A stretch of 5,367 bases of DNA from Chitinophagaceae bacterium (GTDB lineage Bacteria; Bacteroidota; Bacteroidia; Chitinophagales; Chitinophagaceae), in NCBI GenBank assembly GCA_019454915.1, contig JACFNM010000289.1, positions 1-5,367 of the forward strand. The letters are read 5' to 3'. Below are positions 1 to 5,367 of the stretch, piece by piece (positions within the stretch are counted from its first letter, which is position 1; each line of letters opens with the position of its first letter). The notes under the pieces were generated by a model. That model saw nothing but the letters and a program-made list of their open reading frames with translations, searched no databases and was not told where the DNA came from. The position numbers and the translations under genes are program-made.

Positions 1-2
1 TG

Positions 3-26
3 GCGTTGATGAGTAAGGAGGGGTAG
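3..26 (+). other. possible 3' tail of an upstream gene
   Basis: Two forward frames close here. One reads GVDE and stops with TAA at 14-16; the other reads ALMSKEG and stops with TAG at 24-26. Either could be the end of a gene lying left of the window. In Bacteroidota a DUF59 gene like the one at 181 often follows sufS/sufE, so a SufE-type C-terminus is conceivable, but so few residues cannot be assigned to a family. The strong base-composition skew that marks the repeat block already begins at base 5, so these frames may also be non-coding. Confidence 0.25.
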
Positions 27-33
27 AATGGGG

Positions 34-116
34 GAAATGTGGAAATGTGAGAATGTGGGAAAATTTGAAAATTTGAAAATTTGGGAATTTGAAAATGGGA
101 AAGTGTGGGTAATGTG
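34..116 (+). repeat. 8-bp-period tandem repeat, left arm of the intergenic block
   Basis: Degenerate 8-bp units run through this stretch: GAAATGTG at 34-41 and 42-49, AGAATGTG at 50-57, two extra bases, then AAAATTTG three times without error (60-67, 68-75, 76-83). GGAATTTG, AAAATGGG and AAAGTGTG follow in phase up to 107, and GTAATGTG sits at 109-116. Nearly every unit ends in TG. The + strand contains no C at all from 5 to 117. No open frame of useful length or known RNA fold is visible. Similar low-complexity text is common between genes in Chitinophagaceae-type genomes, from general familiarity and not from a search. Its function is unknown. Confidence 0.75.
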
Positions 117-136
117 GCAATTGACAAATGCATCGG

Positions 137-178
137 CAATTTCAAATTCTAAATCTTAAATCTTAAATCTCAAATAAT
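137..178 (+). repeat. 7-bp-period repeat, right arm of opposite strand skew
   Basis: AAATCTT occurs at 151-157 and 158-164, AAATCTC at 165-171 and AAATAAT at 172-178. From 137 to 180 the + strand has no G, the opposite skew to the left arm. TTTCAAATTC (140-149) is the exact reverse complement of GAATTTGAAA (85-94) in the left arm, so the two arms look like inverted copies of one repeat family around a core at about 117-136. That core contains the palindromes CAATTG (118-123) and ATGCAT (128-133), and GGCAATT is repeated directly at 116-122 and 135-141. The arm runs to within two bases of the ATG at 181, so it forms the immediate upstream region of that gene. Confidence 0.65.
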
Positions 179-180
179 TT

Positions 181-480
181 ATGCTTTACGACGAAATAGA
201 TGAAGTGCTTAGAACCGTTTACGATCCGGAAATACCGGTGAATATCGTGGCTTTGGGTTTGGTATATGAATTAGAGGTGAGTGATGACGGTAAGGTTAAA
301 ATCATCATGACCCTGACGGCGCCCGGCTGCCCTGTGGGTGGGGAAATTGTTTCGGAAGTTCAGGAAAAAGTGGAAGCCGTTGATGGCGTTACAGACGTCT
401 ATGTCCACCTCACTTTCGATCCCCCATGGAACAGGGATATGATGAGTGAAGAAGCCAAACTGGAGCTGGGATTTTTGTAG
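181..480 (+). CDS. MIP18/DUF59-family (SufT-type) iron-sulfur cluster assembly protein
   Basis: This is a complete 99-residue, single-domain protein of the MIP18 (DUF59) family, whose bacterial members (SufT, YitW type) help mature Fe-S proteins in the cytoplasm. Visible family marks are DPEIPVNI (15-22), a GLVYE strand (26-30), TLTAPGCP (44-51) with the conserved Cys50, LTFDPPW (77-83), and the C-terminus MMSEEAKLELGFL (87-99) that is typical of Bacteroidota members. The start is well fixed: an in-frame TAA lies at 175-177, two codons before the ATG, and the length is close to the 100-108 residues usual for the family. No Shine-Dalgarno site is present, and the AAATCTT repeat runs up to the start codon. 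Such genes normally sit in a suf operon, so the partner genes probably lie to the left. PaaD-like phenylacetate proteins share the fold, but nothing here supports that role. Confidence 0.92.
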   Translation: MLYDEIDEVLRTVYDPEIPVNIVALGLVYELEVSDDGKVKIIMTLTAPGCPVGGEIVSEVQEKVEAVDGVTDVYVHLTFDPPWNRDMMSEEAKLELGFL

Positions 481-501
481 CCCCGTTTATCCTCACCGCA
501 T

Positions 502-517
502 AACCGATCTTTCGGTT
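502..517. terminator. weak hairpin between convergent genes
   Basis: AACCGA (502-507) and TCGGTT (512-517) form a perfect 6-bp stem with a TCTT loop, in the 44-bp gap between the stop of the DUF59 gene and the stop of the convergent GMC gene. Its position suits a terminator serving both strands. The stem is short, however, with only a T or two after it on the + strand and no U-tract on the other, so strong intrinsic termination is doubtful. Confidence 0.35.
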
Positions 518-524
518 TACCCCA

Positions 525-2237
525 TCATAGATTTCCCTTCTTCCACTCGTCTACCGCATGACCGGCGGCCCTGGCAGTCAGCGCCATGAAGGTGAGCGAA
601 GGATTTTGATTTCCGGTTGAAACCATACAGGAACCATCTGTAACAAATACATTTTTACAGCTATGCACCTGGTTCCACTTATTCAATACGGAAGTCTTAG
701 AATCGTGTCCCATACGAATACCCCCCACTTCATGAATATCCAAACCAGGAGCCTGTTTAGTATCGGCTGTCCGGATTTGTTTACATCCTGATTTCTCCAG
801 CATTTCCGAGCCCTGTTCCAGAAAGTCATGCATCATCCGGATATCATTCTCATCATAATCAACCGAAATAATCATTTGGGGTATCCCCCAGGGGTCTTTT
901 GCATCTTTACTGAGCCGCACATGATTTTCATATTTCGGAATGGTTTCTCCCTGCATCATCATAAATACACTCCAGCTCCCCGGCTCCAATAGCTGCTGCT
1001 TAAAATCGCTGCCAATACCATCCATTCCCAAACCATTTTGCCAGCCCGAACGACCGGCACTGAATGCCACCATATAGCCTCTCAGGAAATCCGTTTCCTG
1101 TTTGAATACATTACGAAATGAAGGCATGAAGGCAGTGGTTGGTCTCCGTCCATAATAGTATTGGTCTTCAAAACCATCAATCGTAGCATGAATATTACCG
1201 CGATAATTATGAAAAGCTATATAGTGTCCTAATACGCCACTGTCATTTCCCAACCCATTTGGAAAACGATCCGATGTGGAATTGAGTAGCAGTATATTAG
1301 AATTTAAGGTAGAGCCATTGACGAAGATTATCCTTGCAAAAAATTCCGTTGTTGTTTTATCAAGTGCATCCGTCACCCGTACGCCAACTGCTCTTTGTGA
1401 TTTATCGTCATACAAAATCTTCGACACCACCGAATGAGGGCGAATAGTCAGATTACCCGTCTTCTCTGCCCACGGAAGCGTGGAGGCATTTGAGCTGAAG
1501 TAAGCGCCAAACGGGCAGCCCCTGTAACACAAATTTCTGGCCATACATTTAGAGCGTCCCTGATTTTGATGTATCTCCCGCGGATCGGTTAAATGTGCGC
1601 ATCTTCCGGTTATCACTTTCCGGTCAGTATAGTGTTGGTTTATCTTATCCTGAATATGCCTCTCGACACAATTCAGTTCAAAGGCGGGAAGGCACTCACT
1701 ATCCGGCAAATTAACAATACCATCCCGGTTGCCACTGATGCCGGCAAATCTTTCCACATGCGCATACCAGGGCTCGAGATCTTTGTAGCGGATGGGCCAG
1801 TCCACAGCAAATCCGTCCCGTGCCGGCGCCTCAAACTCATAATTGCTCCAACGTTGGGTTTGTCTTGCCCAGGTTAAAGATTTACCACCTACCTGATACC
1901 CCCGGATCCAGTCGAAAGGCTTTTCCTGGATATAGGGATGTTCATTATCTTTTACGAAAAAATGTTCTGTCGTTTCATTGAATGCATAACACCGGCTGAC
2001 AATCGGATTTTCCTGTAACCATTCGGCTTTTGATTTTCCCCGGTGAGGAAACTGCCAGGGATCAAGAGTAGCGGTAGTATAATCTTTGATATGCTGCACC
2101 ATCCTGCCTCGTTCAAGCACCAGGGTTTTTAATCCTGCCTCACACAATTCTTTAGCAGCCCAGCCCCCGCTGATACCTGAGCCAATTACGATGGCATCAT
2201 AACTATGTTCTTCTTTTCCCTTACCAGGTAAATTCAT
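525..2237 (-). CDS. GMC-family FAD-dependent oxidoreductase (glucose/gluconate dehydrogenase-like)
   Basis: This 570-residue flavoprotein is of the glucose-methanol-choline (GMC) type, which oxidises sugar or alcohol hydroxyl groups; the substrate cannot be read from the sequence. The N-terminus carries the FAD dinucleotide fold IGSGISGG (18-25), with Glu42 after the second strand positioned to bind ribose. GYQVGGKSLTW (113-123) matches the second GMC flavin-contact region. The C-terminal domain has HEVGGIRMG (502-510), VTDGS (531-535) and NPSLT (545-549). His502 and Asn545 are 43 residues apart, as expected for the catalytic His/Asn pair. Three cysteines, C231, C237 and C241, lie in a CxxxxxCxxxC segment ending in RGCPFGAYFSS, typical of the 2-ketogluconate-dehydrogenase-like branch. 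The N-terminus has no signal peptide or twin-arginine motif. Related genes often sit beside a Tat-exported subunit 3; none is next to this one. The ATG at 2237 is about 30 bases downstream of a good promoter candidate. Confidence 0.9.
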   Translation of the reverse strand: MNLPGKGKEEHSYDAIVIGSGISGGWAAKELCEAGLKTLVLERGRMVQHIKDYTTATLDPWQFPHRGKSKAEWLQENPIVSRCYAFNETTEHFFVKDNEHPYIQEKPFDWIRGYQVGGKSLTWARQTQRWSNYEFEAPARDGFAVDWPIRYKDLEPWYAHVERFAGISGNRDGIVNLPDSECLPAFELNCVERHIQDKINQHYTDRKVITGRCAHLTDPREIHQNQGRSKCMARNLCYRGCPFGAYFSSNASTLPWAEKTGNLTIRPHSVVSKILYDDKSQRAVGVRVTDALDKTTTEFFARIIFVNGSTLNSNILLLNSTSDRFPNGLGNDSGVLGHYIAFHNYRGNIHATIDGFEDQYYYGRRPTTAFMPSFRNVFKQETDFLRGYMVAFSAGRSGWQNGLGMDGIGSDFKQQLLEPGSWSVFMMMQGETIPKYENHVRLSKDAKDPWGIPQMIISVDYDENDIRMMHDFLEQGSEMLEKSGCKQIRTADTKQAPGLDIHEVGGIRMGHDSKTSVLNKWNQVHSCKNVFVTDGSCMVSTGNQNPSLTFMALTARAAGHAVDEWKKGNL

Positions 2238-2266
2238 AATCGTCTTCTTTTTACCAATTCATTTCT

Positions 2267-2296
2267 GAAAGTTAGGTGCATTCTTTAAAAAAGCAA
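2267..2296 (-). promoter_or_regulatory. candidate Bacteroidota promoter for the GMC gene
   Basis: Read on the minus strand, TTG (2296-2294) is followed after 19 bases by TAACTTTC (2274-2267). This fits the Bacteroidota pattern of TTG/TTTG near -33 and TAnnTTTG near -7, with seven of eight bases of the -7 box. Transcription would start near 2260, leaving a leader of roughly 20-25 bases. The leader contains the purine-rich run AAAAAGAAGACG just before the ATG. Found by eye only. Confidence 0.45.
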
Positions 2297-2306
2297 GGAG
2301 AAAATC

Positions 2307-2328
2307 CCTAATAGGCATGATTCCTAAT
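2307..2328. repeat. CCTAAT direct repeat with a CCTAATAGG dyad
   Basis: CCTAAT occurs at 2307-2312 and 2323-2328, 16 bases start to start. The first copy is part of the perfect dyad CCTA-A-TAGG (2307-2315). It lies between the two divergent promoter candidates, and the second copy touches the -33 region of the pabB candidate, so a regulator site is possible. Words this short also arise by chance in AT-rich DNA. Confidence 0.2.
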
Positions 2329-2359
2329 TTTAAGCACGATGTCCCGGATCGTAACTTTA
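2328..2359 (+). promoter_or_regulatory. candidate Bacteroidota promoter for pabB
   Basis: TTTT (2328-2331) stands in for the -33 TTTG box. After 20 bases comes TAACTTTA (2352-2359), seven of eight matches to TAnnTTTG. The -7 box ends only 10 bases before the pabB ATG, so the transcript would start just a few bases before the ATG and be almost leaderless. This is weaker than the GMC candidate because the -33 box is degenerate. Confidence 0.33.
2336..2352. promoter_or_regulatory. dyad in the pabB promoter spacer, possible operator
   Basis: ACGAT (2336-2340) and ATCGT (2348-2352) are perfect inverted arms around the 7-base centre GTCCCGG, a 17-bp dyad that fills most of the spacer between the candidate -33 and -7 boxes of pabB. 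Its size and place suit a dimeric repressor. It is more GC-rich than its surroundings. No regulator family can be named from it. Confidence 0.25.
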
Positions 2360-2369
2360 TCTTCGCAGC

Positions 2370-3626
2370 ATGACAAAAAGGATAGAAAACCTTTCGGACT
2401 TTATAGAAAAAATGCTGGTATGGAGCAGAACGTTCAGCCACTTTACCCTACTTACAGGCAACCAATACCCTGATGCATATCGCAAATACGATTTGCTCTT
2501 TGCCGCAGGCGCCAAAAGGATTATTTCGGCCAATCAGCATACTTTTGACCGATTGGCACAAGCGCATCAAAATTCCTGGCTGTTTGGCTACATCTGCTAC
2601 GATGCGAAAAACGACGTAGAGCGCCTTTATTCAAAAAATCCAGATAGCATTAATGCACCCGCTTTATTTTTCGTTGAACCTGAAATTGTCGGTTCGGTGA
2701 CCAATGGCGTATTCCAAATCTATAACAGTACTTTCCGCGAAGACGAGTTGCTGAAAGAGATTCTGACAATCACTTTAAAAGAAAACAAGCCGCTTCCCAA
2801 AATTGATTTTACAGCACGAATGAGCAAAGCCCGATACTTAAGAAAAGTATTGGCGCTGCAGGAACATATTCAACGGGGGGACATTTACGAAGTAAATTTT
2901 TGCCAGGAATTTTATGCAGAAAATGCAGATTTACAGCCTGATAGCGTATTTGATGCGCTAAATAAAAAAGCGAAACCTCCTTTTGCTGCTTTCCTCAATT
3001 CTCCGGAAATTTCAGTGATGAGCGCCAGCCCCGAGAGATATCTACAAAAAAAAGACAATCAATTAGTCTCGCAACCGATTAAAGGAACAGCCCGGAGAAG
3101 CCAAAACAAAACGGAAGATGAAAACCTAAAAACACTACTTCATACATCTGTAAAAGAACGGGTAGAAAATGTAATGATAGTAGATTTGGTTAGGAATGAC
3201 CTCAGCCGTATAGCCGCTACGGGCAGCGTTTCTGTTCCTGAGCTTTTTGGCGTTTATACTTTTTTAACCGTGCATCAACTTATTAGTACGGTAACCGCAG
3301 CGTTGGATAAAAACCGTACGTGGATTGATGCGCTGAAAAACAGTTTCCCGATGGGTAGCATGACCGGCGCCCCAAAAATTCGTGCCATGCAACTTATTGA
3401 ACAATTTGAAACACACAAACGTGGTATTTATTCAGGTGCACTGGGGTATATAGATCCAAACGGAGATTTCGATTTTAGTGTGGTAATACGAAGTTTAGTG
3501 TACAATAAAAAGACTCAATACCTAAGCCTGAGTGTAGGTGGTGCTATTACCATTTTGGCGGATGCAGAAAAAGAATACAATGAGTGCCTGCTAAAAGCAG
3601 ATGCGATTCTCCAACTATTTCAATAA
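2370..3626 (+). CDS. pabB: aminodeoxychorismate synthase component I
   Basis: This 418-residue chorismate-binding enzyme aminates chorismate to 4-amino-4-deoxychorismate, the first step of the p-aminobenzoate branch of folate synthesis, in the cytoplasm and normally with a glutamine amidotransferase partner (PabA or a shared TrpG). The chorismate-binding domain fills about residues 147-415: GDIYEVN (170-176), ASPER (219-223), PIKGTARR (236-243), VDLVRNDLSR (271-280), GSMTGAPK (329-336), SGALGY (355-360) and GGAIT (390-394). Lys238 in PIKGT marks PabB; anthranilate synthase TrpE has PIAGT there. The divergent N-terminal part (1-140) is short, in keeping with compact Bacteroidota PabB proteins. 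An in-frame TAA at 2352-2354 limits the start to this ATG or a later one, and residues 6-50 still resemble family members. No amidotransferase or lyase (PabC) gene adjoins it; both neighbours are on the other strand. Confidence 0.93.
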   Translation: MTKRIENLSDFIEKMLVWSRTFSHFTLLTGNQYPDAYRKYDLLFAAGAKRIISANQHTFDRLAQAHQNSWLFGYICYDAKNDVERLYSKNPDSINAPALFFVEPEIVGSVTNGVFQIYNSTFREDELLKEILTITLKENKPLPKIDFTARMSKARYLRKVLALQEHIQRGDIYEVNFCQEFYAENADLQPDSVFDALNKKAKPPFAAFLNSPEISVMSASPERYLQKKDNQLVSQPIKGTARRSQNKTEDENLKTLLHTSVKERVENVMIVDLVRNDLSRIAATGSVSVPELFGVYTFLTVHQLISTVTAALDKNRTWIDALKNSFPMGSMTGAPKIRAMQLIEQFETHKRGIYSGALGYIDPNGDFDFSVVIRSLVYNKKTQYLSLSVGGAITILADAEKEYNECLLKADAILQLFQ

Positions 3627-3661
3627 AATCCGATGCATAATTACCCTGTCTCACCATCCGG

Positions 3662-4741
3662 TTACACATCTTCATCCAACATCTTAACGCTGTTTTGTTG
3701 CTGATAAGCCTGCTCCACCAGGCGCATCGTGTTAATGCAATCTTCCACCGAATTATCAGGATGAGGTATCACCCCCTGTTTCGCTTTAATCATCTCATAC
3801 ATGGTTCCGATAAAGCCATGAGGGAACCACGAACCTTGAAGAGGCAGTTGATGCCATTCCACAGGATCATCATCCGGCAGAACATATTCGAACACATCGG
3901 GAATCCCGTCAGGGTAATTCATTAACAAACCCAGTTTTATTTTTACGGCTCCCTTCGTTCCTTCCACTTTGACAAAAGCATCCTGATTATGCGAACCGAA
4001 TTCATGAATATGGTTGGTGGAAATGTTTACCCGAAGCATATCCCCATAATCCATAATGATATTCGATTTCACTTCAGCCAGATGAGGCATCTTAGGATGG
4101 CGCGTAGATCTTGCATAAATACTTCTTGGCTCTCCTAATACATTTCTGATTAAATCAATATAATGAATGCTGTGATAAAGAATTTCCACTCTCGCCGCCC
4201 CTTTTAAGAAATCCCACATATGCCACGGAGTATATACATTGACGTATATTTCCAGGTCACAAATTTCGCCTAACAATTTCTCAGCCAGCATTTGCTTCAG
4301 CATCAGAATATAGGGAGCATACCTCATCTGAAAATTAATACCTGCCACTAATTGCTTACTTCTGCACAAATCCAGAATGGCATTCGCCTGTCCCTCATCC
4401 TCGCCCATCGGCTTTTGAATAAGTACATAACTGTTATCGGGCAACAGAGGCAACACATCAATGATCTTGCTGCCCGGAACAGCAACATCGTAAATACAGT
4501 TGGTGGTATTTTCTGAAGTCAGTTCCTGCATAGTACTATATACTTTCGGAATATGGAAAGCCGTGGCTAACTTCTCCGCCTTTTCCTGATTAATATCAAA
4601 GATTCCGGCGACAGGGATTCCCGCCATTCGATAGGCAGGTAAATGCGCACCTTCTACTATACCACCGGCACCTATGCTCACTACCGGAGAAGTGTCACCA
4701 ATATCTGGTATCTCAAAACGAATATGACTCAAATCTTTCAT
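3662..4741 (-). CDS. Gfo/Idh/MocA-family NAD(P)-dependent oxidoreductase, linked to rhamnose transport
   Basis: This complete 359-residue protein has a Rossmann domain at about 18-135 and a Gfo/Idh/MocA C-terminal domain at about 150-350. The nucleotide loop is IGAGGIVEGAHLPAY (23-37), followed by GIFDINQEKAE (46-56) at the end of the second strand. IQKPMG (108-113) replaces the usual EKP motif and keeps Lys110, the expected catalytic or cofactor-contact lysine. The usual GGGxxxDxGxH segment reads VEILYHSIHYID (185-196): His193 is kept, but the Asp four residues before it is Tyr189, with His190 beside it. YTPWHMW (170-176), TNHIHEFG (242-249) and KVEGTKGAV (258-266) look like a distinct subfamily I have seen in Bacteroidota and Proteobacteria, with no function I can assign. 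It starts 5 bp after the rhaT stop, so the two are co-transcribed and the substrate is probably rhamnose or a derivative. No signal peptide is seen, so it is cytoplasmic. Confidence 0.88.
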   Translation of the reverse strand: MKDLSHIRFEIPDIGDTSPVVSIGAGGIVEGAHLPAYRMAGIPVAGIFDINQEKAEKLATAFHIPKVYSTMQELTSENTTNCIYDVAVPGSKIIDVLPLLPDNSYVLIQKPMGEDEGQANAILDLCRSKQLVAGINFQMRYAPYILMLKQMLAEKLLGEICDLEIYVNVYTPWHMWDFLKGAARVEILYHSIHYIDLIRNVLGEPRSIYARSTRHPKMPHLAEVKSNIIMDYGDMLRVNISTNHIHEFGSHNQDAFVKVEGTKGAVKIKLGLLMNYPDGIPDVFEYVLPDDDPVEWHQLPLQGSWFPHGFIGTMYEMIKAKQGVIPHPDNSVEDCINTMRLVEQAYQQQNSVKMLDEDV

Positions 4742-4746
4742 CGTAC

Positions 4747-5367
4747 TTAATTTTCACCTAAATAATTTCCATAGGTAATAATCAATACCGCTGCTACTAA
4801 AACCAGTAGCGCCAGTACCAGCGTACGCGATGTTTTTCTGCTGGCTCCTTTCCATTCTTTCAAAATTAGTCCAACAACCGCACTAATTAATACCAGCATG
4901 ATCATGTGAATAGCCCAGCTCGTAAATTTATATATTCCGAGTCTGTTGTGTCCCAATCCGTAAAAAAAGAACTGCGTGTACCACAATATGCCGGTTAACA
5001 CAGCCAGTCCATAATTGATTCTTAACCATCCGGATCGCTGACCATTCACACTGACCGAAGTTGTATATTCATGCCAGGTTTTATTTTTATAGTGCAGGTA
5101 AATACAATACAACGCCGTTGAGACAAATGCGCCTGAATTGGAAAAGATATAGATCACGTTGCCCTGCAAATCGCCCGCACCATACTTCTCTGCCACATCA
5201 GCGATGGGTTGTCCACGGAATAATGAAAATCCATATAAAGCTGATAGTATCCCTGCCAGGATACAGAGCGTGATACCTATGGTGAACCGATAATTTCCTT
5301 TTTGAATCTGCTGACTTTGATAGTCTTTTTCCTTCAGGCGTCCGGCGTAACCACAAAGTGCAATACC
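4747..5367 (-). CDS. rhaT: L-rhamnose/H+ symporter RhaT, C-terminal part (5' end outside window)
   Basis: The frame is open from the window edge to TAA at 4747-4749, giving 206 residues that lack the N-terminus, about 40% of a roughly 340-350-residue transporter. RhaT imports L-rhamnose with protons across the inner membrane. The segment GIALCGYAGRLKEKD at the edge and WYTQFFFYGLGH (129-140 of the fragment), SWAIHM (150-155) and GLILKEWKGASRK (166-178) closely match RhaT, including the E. coli protein as I recall it. Five hydrophobic segments are visible, at about 28-50, 67-92, 117-138, 149-169 and 182-203, matching the last half of a ten-helix carrier. A GTG at 5194-5196 must not be taken as the start: RhaT-like sequence continues in frame upstream of it to 5367. 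The gene is followed 5 bp later by the Gfo/Idh gene. Confidence 0.88.
   Translation of the reverse strand, partial: GIALCGYAGRLKEKDYQSQQIQKGNYRFTIGITLCILAGILSALYGFSLFRGQPIADVAEKYGAGDLQGNVIYIFSNSGAFVSTALYCIYLHYKNKTWHEYTTSVSVNGQRSGWLRINYGLAVLTGILWYTQFFFYGLGHNRLGIYKFTSWAIHMIMLVLISAVVGLILKEWKGASRKTSRTLVLALLVLVAAVLIITYGNYLGEN

Noticed and set aside
121..157. TTGACA (121-126) as a promoter box for the DUF59 gene
   Set aside because: It resembles an E. coli -35 box, but the nearest TAnnTTTG-like word (TAAATCTT, 150-157) is 26 bases after the TTG and is part of the repeat; spacing and match are poor.
34..178. CRISPR array
   Set aside because: The units are 7-8 bp and contiguous, with no unique spacers of regular length; this is a microsatellite-like repeat.
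1593..1877. 94-codon forward open frame inside the GMC gene
   Set aside because: It lies wholly antisense to a strongly supported coding region with conserved motifs and has no recognisable domain; it is a shadow frame.
2259..2441. 60-codon minus-strand open frame overlapping the pabB start
   Set aside because: It overlaps the pabB N-terminus antisense and covers both candidate promoters. The protein has no family resemblance and is not a subunit 3 of the GMC enzyme.
2370..3626. Anthranilate synthase TrpE as the identity of this gene
   Set aside because: The motif at 236-240 is PIKGT, the PabB form, not the PIAGT of TrpE, and no trp genes are adjacent.
3630..3661. CCGATG...CATCCGG as a terminator between pabB and the Gfo/Idh gene
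   Set aside because: The stem has a bulge and only six pairs around a 19-base loop, with no U-tract on either strand.
3695..3925. 76-codon forward open frame inside the Gfo/Idh gene
   Set aside because: It is antisense to well-conserved coding sequence, with no domain or plausible upstream signals.
5194..5196. GTG as the start codon of the transporter
   Set aside because: The frame continues upstream to the window edge and still reads like RhaT (a further hydrophobic helix and GIALCGYAG...KEKD), so the GTG is an internal valine codon.
5061..5273. 70-codon forward open frame inside rhaT
   Set aside because: It is antisense to RhaT membrane segments and has no recognisable features.

Overview
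The window looks like ordinary chromosomal DNA of a member of the Bacteroidota, most likely Chitinophagaceae or a close relative. This rests on my recognition of the protein families, on AT-rich gaps carrying TAnnTTTG-like promoter boxes in place of E. coli-type boxes, on the lack of strong Shine-Dalgarno sites, and on short-period AAATTTG/AAATCTT repeats between genes. I could not run a database search, so the taxonomic call is an inference.

Layout, left to right: (1) Bases 1-180 hold a possible tail of an upstream gene and a strand-asymmetric repeat block. (2) 181-480 (+) encodes a complete MIP18/DUF59 (SufT-type) iron-sulfur assembly protein. (3) 525-2237 (-) encodes a GMC-family FAD oxidoreductase, convergent with the DUF59 gene. 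(4) The 132-bp gap 2238-2369 is divergent and carries candidate promoters in both directions plus two small dyads. (5) 2370-3626 (+) encodes PabB, the chorismate-amination subunit of the folate (p-aminobenzoate) branch, identified by its PIKGT motif. (6) 3662-4741 (-) encodes a Gfo/Idh/MocA-type NAD(P)-dependent sugar oxidoreductase. (7) 4747-5367 (-) is the C-terminal 206 residues of an L-rhamnose/H+ symporter (RhaT), cut by the window edge; its reading frame stays open to base 5367.

How the genes relate: rhaT and the Gfo/Idh gene are 5 bp apart on the same strand and almost certainly form one transcript, which suggests that the dehydrogenase acts on rhamnose or a related deoxysugar. The GMC oxidoreductase lies further along on the same strand but is separated from that pair by the opposite-strand pabB, so it has its own promoter. 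It lacks the gluconate-2-dehydrogenase subunit 3 gene often found beside such proteins. The DUF59 gene probably ends an Fe-S (suf) cluster lying to the left of the window.

I found no clearly new multi-gene system. The points most worth a second look are the C-free/G-free repeat block before the DUF59 gene and the RhaT-linked dehydrogenase with a non-standard active-site motif.
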